Shown here: positions 5,654-6,333 of the stretch, one piece after another
Layout of the letters: the number at the start of each line of letters is the position of its first letter
Position numbering within the stretch: the stretch's first letter is position 1
Origin: Candidatus Sulfopaludibacter sp. SbA3
Lineage (GTDB): Bacteria > Acidobacteriota > Terriglobia > Bryobacterales > Bryobacteraceae
DNA length: 6,333 bases
Direction: 5' to 3'
Assembly (NCBI GenBank): GCA_945861255.1
Contig: CAMAUG010000233.1
Location: 1-6,333 of the forward strand
Notes under the pieces: generated by a model
The model's input: only the letters and a program-made list of their open reading frames with translations
Told to the model about the DNA's origin: nothing
Databases searched by the model: none
Made by a program: the position numbers and the translations under genes

Positions 5654-6333
5654 TCGATAAAGTCCGCCCGCATCCCACGCAGAACGAGCAGTTACTGTTT
5701 GAGAGCAGCTCGCCCGGTAAGACCGGCTATCAGCTTCCACCGCTGGACGTTCCACAGATTGATCCGGCCGAGGCGCTGGGGGCAGGGAACGTGCGCGCGG
5801 AGATCGAAGATTTCCCGGAAGTCAGCGAAGTGGATGTGATCCGCCATTTCACGCGCCTTTCGACGTGGAACTACGCGATTGATCTGGGCTTGTATCCGCT
5901 GGGCTCCTGCACCATGAAGTACAATCCGCGTATCAATGAAGCAGCGGCGCGCGTCGATGGGTTGGCATGGGCTCATCCGTATCAGCCGGATGCACTCTCG
6001 CAAGGCGCAATGGAGGTGATGGCGGCCCTGGAGCGGTGCCTGATCGAAATCACCGGCATGGACGCGGTGACGCTCCAGCCCGCCGCCGGTGCACACGGCG
6101 AGTTCACCGGAATCCTGCTTGTGCGTGCGTATCTGGAAGCACAAGGCAACCCTCGCAAGAAAATTCTGGTTCCGGATTCCGCCCACGGCACCAATCCCGC
6201 CACCGCGCACATGGCGGGTTACGCGGTGGAGAACGTTCCCTCCAACGTGCGCGGCATGGTAGATACGGAAACTCTGCTGCGCGTGGTGAATGACGACGTC
6301 GCCGCGATGATGGTCACTAATCCGAACACGTTG
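5650..6333 (+). CDS. gcvPB: Glycine dehydrogenase (decarboxylating) subunit 2, P-protein C-terminal half, 3'-truncated
   Basis: This is the cofactor-binding partner of GcvPA. The visible 228 codons run to the window edge without a stop; the family is about 480-520 residues, so a little under half is present. Signatures are RHFTRLSTWNYAIDLGLYPL leading into GSCTMKYNPRINE (to residue 97), QPAAGAHGEFTGIL (143-156), VPDSAHGTNPATA (to 186) and MVTNPNTL at the edge. The PLP-binding lysine lies beyond the window, so an intact active site cannot be confirmed here. The GTG at 5650 overlaps the gcvPA stop in a GTGA junction, strongly implying translational coupling, as expected for two subunits needed in equal amounts. 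The product starts MIDKVRPHPTQNEQLLFE, followed by the SSSPGKTGYQLPPLDVP stretch typical of the N-terminus, which supports this start. Confidence 0.97.
   Translation, partial: MIDKVRPHPTQNEQLLFESSSPGKTGYQLPPLDVPQIDPAEALGAGNVRAEIEDFPEVSEVDVIRHFTRLSTWNYAIDLGLYPLGSCTMKYNPRINEAAARVDGLAWAHPYQPDALSQGAMEVMAALERCLIEITGMDAVTLQPAAGAHGEFTGILLVRAYLEAQGNPRKKILVPDSAHGTNPATAHMAGYAVENVPSNVRGMVDTETLLRVVNDDVAAMMVTNPNTL

Noticed and set aside
1..6333. Search for CRISPR arrays, tRNA/rRNA genes, insertion sequences, phage or toxin-antitoxin modules
   Set aside because: No spaced repeats, tRNA-like cloverleafs, transposase motifs or terminal repeats were seen; the genes are ordinary metabolism.

Overview
This window is a GC-rich bacterial chromosomal segment dominated by the glycine cleavage (gcv) operon on the + strand. 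The gcvT-gcvH-gcvPA-gcvPB order with a split P-protein, the high-GC codon use, the style of the GcvT and GcvPA sequences, and an Ala/Pro-rich exported protein all suggest an Acidobacteria-like organism (Solibacter/Bryobacter type). That assignment is inferred from remembered family resemblance; no search was run.

Left part (1-1028): a phenylalanine 4-hydroxylase gene lies on the - strand, with its 3' end cut off by the window edge. Its reading frame stays open to the first bases of the window, and it carries both halves of the iron-binding motif. It is divergent from an exported Ala/Pro-rich protein with a BamE/SmpA-like C-terminal domain (1029-1613). The 139-base gap between them holds a short perfect palindrome.

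Middle (1614-2825): the exported-protein gene ends in a 13-bp tandem repeat that places a TAG stop in all three forward frames. A small uncharacterised - strand ORF (1649-1816) follows. It is divergent from a flavin-reductase-like FMN-binding protein (1827-2459). Between that gene and gcvT lie about 366 bases without a convincing intact gene; they end in what may be the broken C-terminal tail of a kinase/TolB-like protein.

Right part (2826-6333): gcvT, gcvH, gcvPA and gcvPB are packed head to tail (gaps of 2 and 3 bases, then a 4-base overlap). GcvPA/GcvPB decarboxylate glycine using pyridoxal phosphate. GcvH carries the aminomethyl group on a lipoyl lysine. GcvT transfers the one-carbon unit to tetrahydrofolate and releases ammonia. 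The fourth component, lipoamide dehydrogenase, is not in the window. gcvPB runs off the right edge before its PLP-binding lysine.

Most of the window is core amino-acid metabolism, and I see no evidence of a new multi-gene system. The items most worth a second look are the longer-than-usual spacing between iron ligands in the phenylalanine hydroxylase, the small antisense ORF, the decayed gene tail and a strong inverted repeat inside gcvT.
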